Assembly: GCA_947173945.1 (NCBI GenBank)
Contig: CAMWGV010000013.1
Span: forward strand, 1 to 52,305
Length of the DNA stretch: 52,305 nt
Direction of reading: 5' to 3'
Source: an uncultured Lachnospiraceae bacterium
GTDB lineage: Bacteria > Bacillota > Clostridia > Lachnospirales > Lachnospiraceae
Positions 52,294-52,305 of this stretch are shown one piece after another. Below the pieces are notes generated by a model. It was not told where the DNA came from. It did not search any database and worked only from the letters and a program-made list of their open reading frames with translations. Position 1 is the stretch's first letter; the number at the start of each line of letters is the position of its first letter. The position numbers were made by a program, and so were the translations under genes.

Positions 52294-52305
52294 AGGTGTA
52301 ATTAT

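Overview
The window looks like chromosomal DNA from an anaerobic, endospore-forming Firmicute of the Lachnospiraceae type. This rests on low-GC coding sequence with strong Shine-Dalgarno sites, an AddAB-type repair nuclease, complete spoIIA and spoVA operons, and BspA-like surface repeats. Genus-level assignment is inference and needs database comparison. No tRNA, rRNA, CRISPR array, transposase or phage gene was seen, and no gene-free gap reaches 300 bases. Region 1 (1-9500): the 3' part of an ECF-type sigma factor, a membrane anti-sigma-like protein and a secreted protein whose C-terminal domain resembles the repeat domain of the anti-sigma-like protein. A terminator follows. Next is a five-gene ABC-2 transporter/two-component operon of linearmycin-resistance (LnrLMN-LnrJK) type, with an 18-bp palindrome upstream. 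Three reverse-strand genes of unknown or weakly assigned function come next. Region 2 (9690-19430): a Cof-type HAD phosphatase, NADP-isocitrate dehydrogenase, then a compact run of a J-like/TPR protein, an HscC-type Hsp70 (ATGA overlap), topoisomerase III and a left-handed beta-helix protein. Region 3 (19430-31050): on the reverse strand, a membrane-anchored FMN-bind-like protein and an orotate-PRTase-like protein with a near-ideal promoter. On the forward strand, addB-addA-queF-folC, a 60-residue protein and a zinc-ribbon/TPR/membrane protein form a probable operon, closed by a long compound hairpin. Region 4 (31090-41130): spoIIAA-spoIIAB-sigF, then a TetR regulator coupled to a flavodoxin-like and a zinc-phospholipase-C-like gene, a class A penicillin-binding protein with an unusual C-terminal extension, and a reverse-strand spoVAA-AB-AC-AD-AE operon with a candidate sigma-G promoter. 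SigF is the first forespore sigma factor and sigma-G targets such as spoVA act later, so both ends of forespore gene expression are present. Region 5 (41190-50510): a ten-gene Mrp/Mbh-type cation/proton antiporter operon. Its order follows the membrane arm of archaeal Mbh (E-F-G-MbhD-[MbhE+MrpB fusion]-C-D) and then adds three more large antiporter-like subunits. All four large subunits keep the key Glu and both Lys residues. No hydrogenase module is present. Region 6 (50550-52293): a secreted BspA-type leucine-rich-repeat protein with its own promoter and terminator. The best candidates for something new are the four-channel Mrp/Mbh-like operon, the sigma/anti-sigma/secreted-protein trio with a shared domain, and the J-like (HPD-less) TPR protein coupled to an HscC-type Hsp70.
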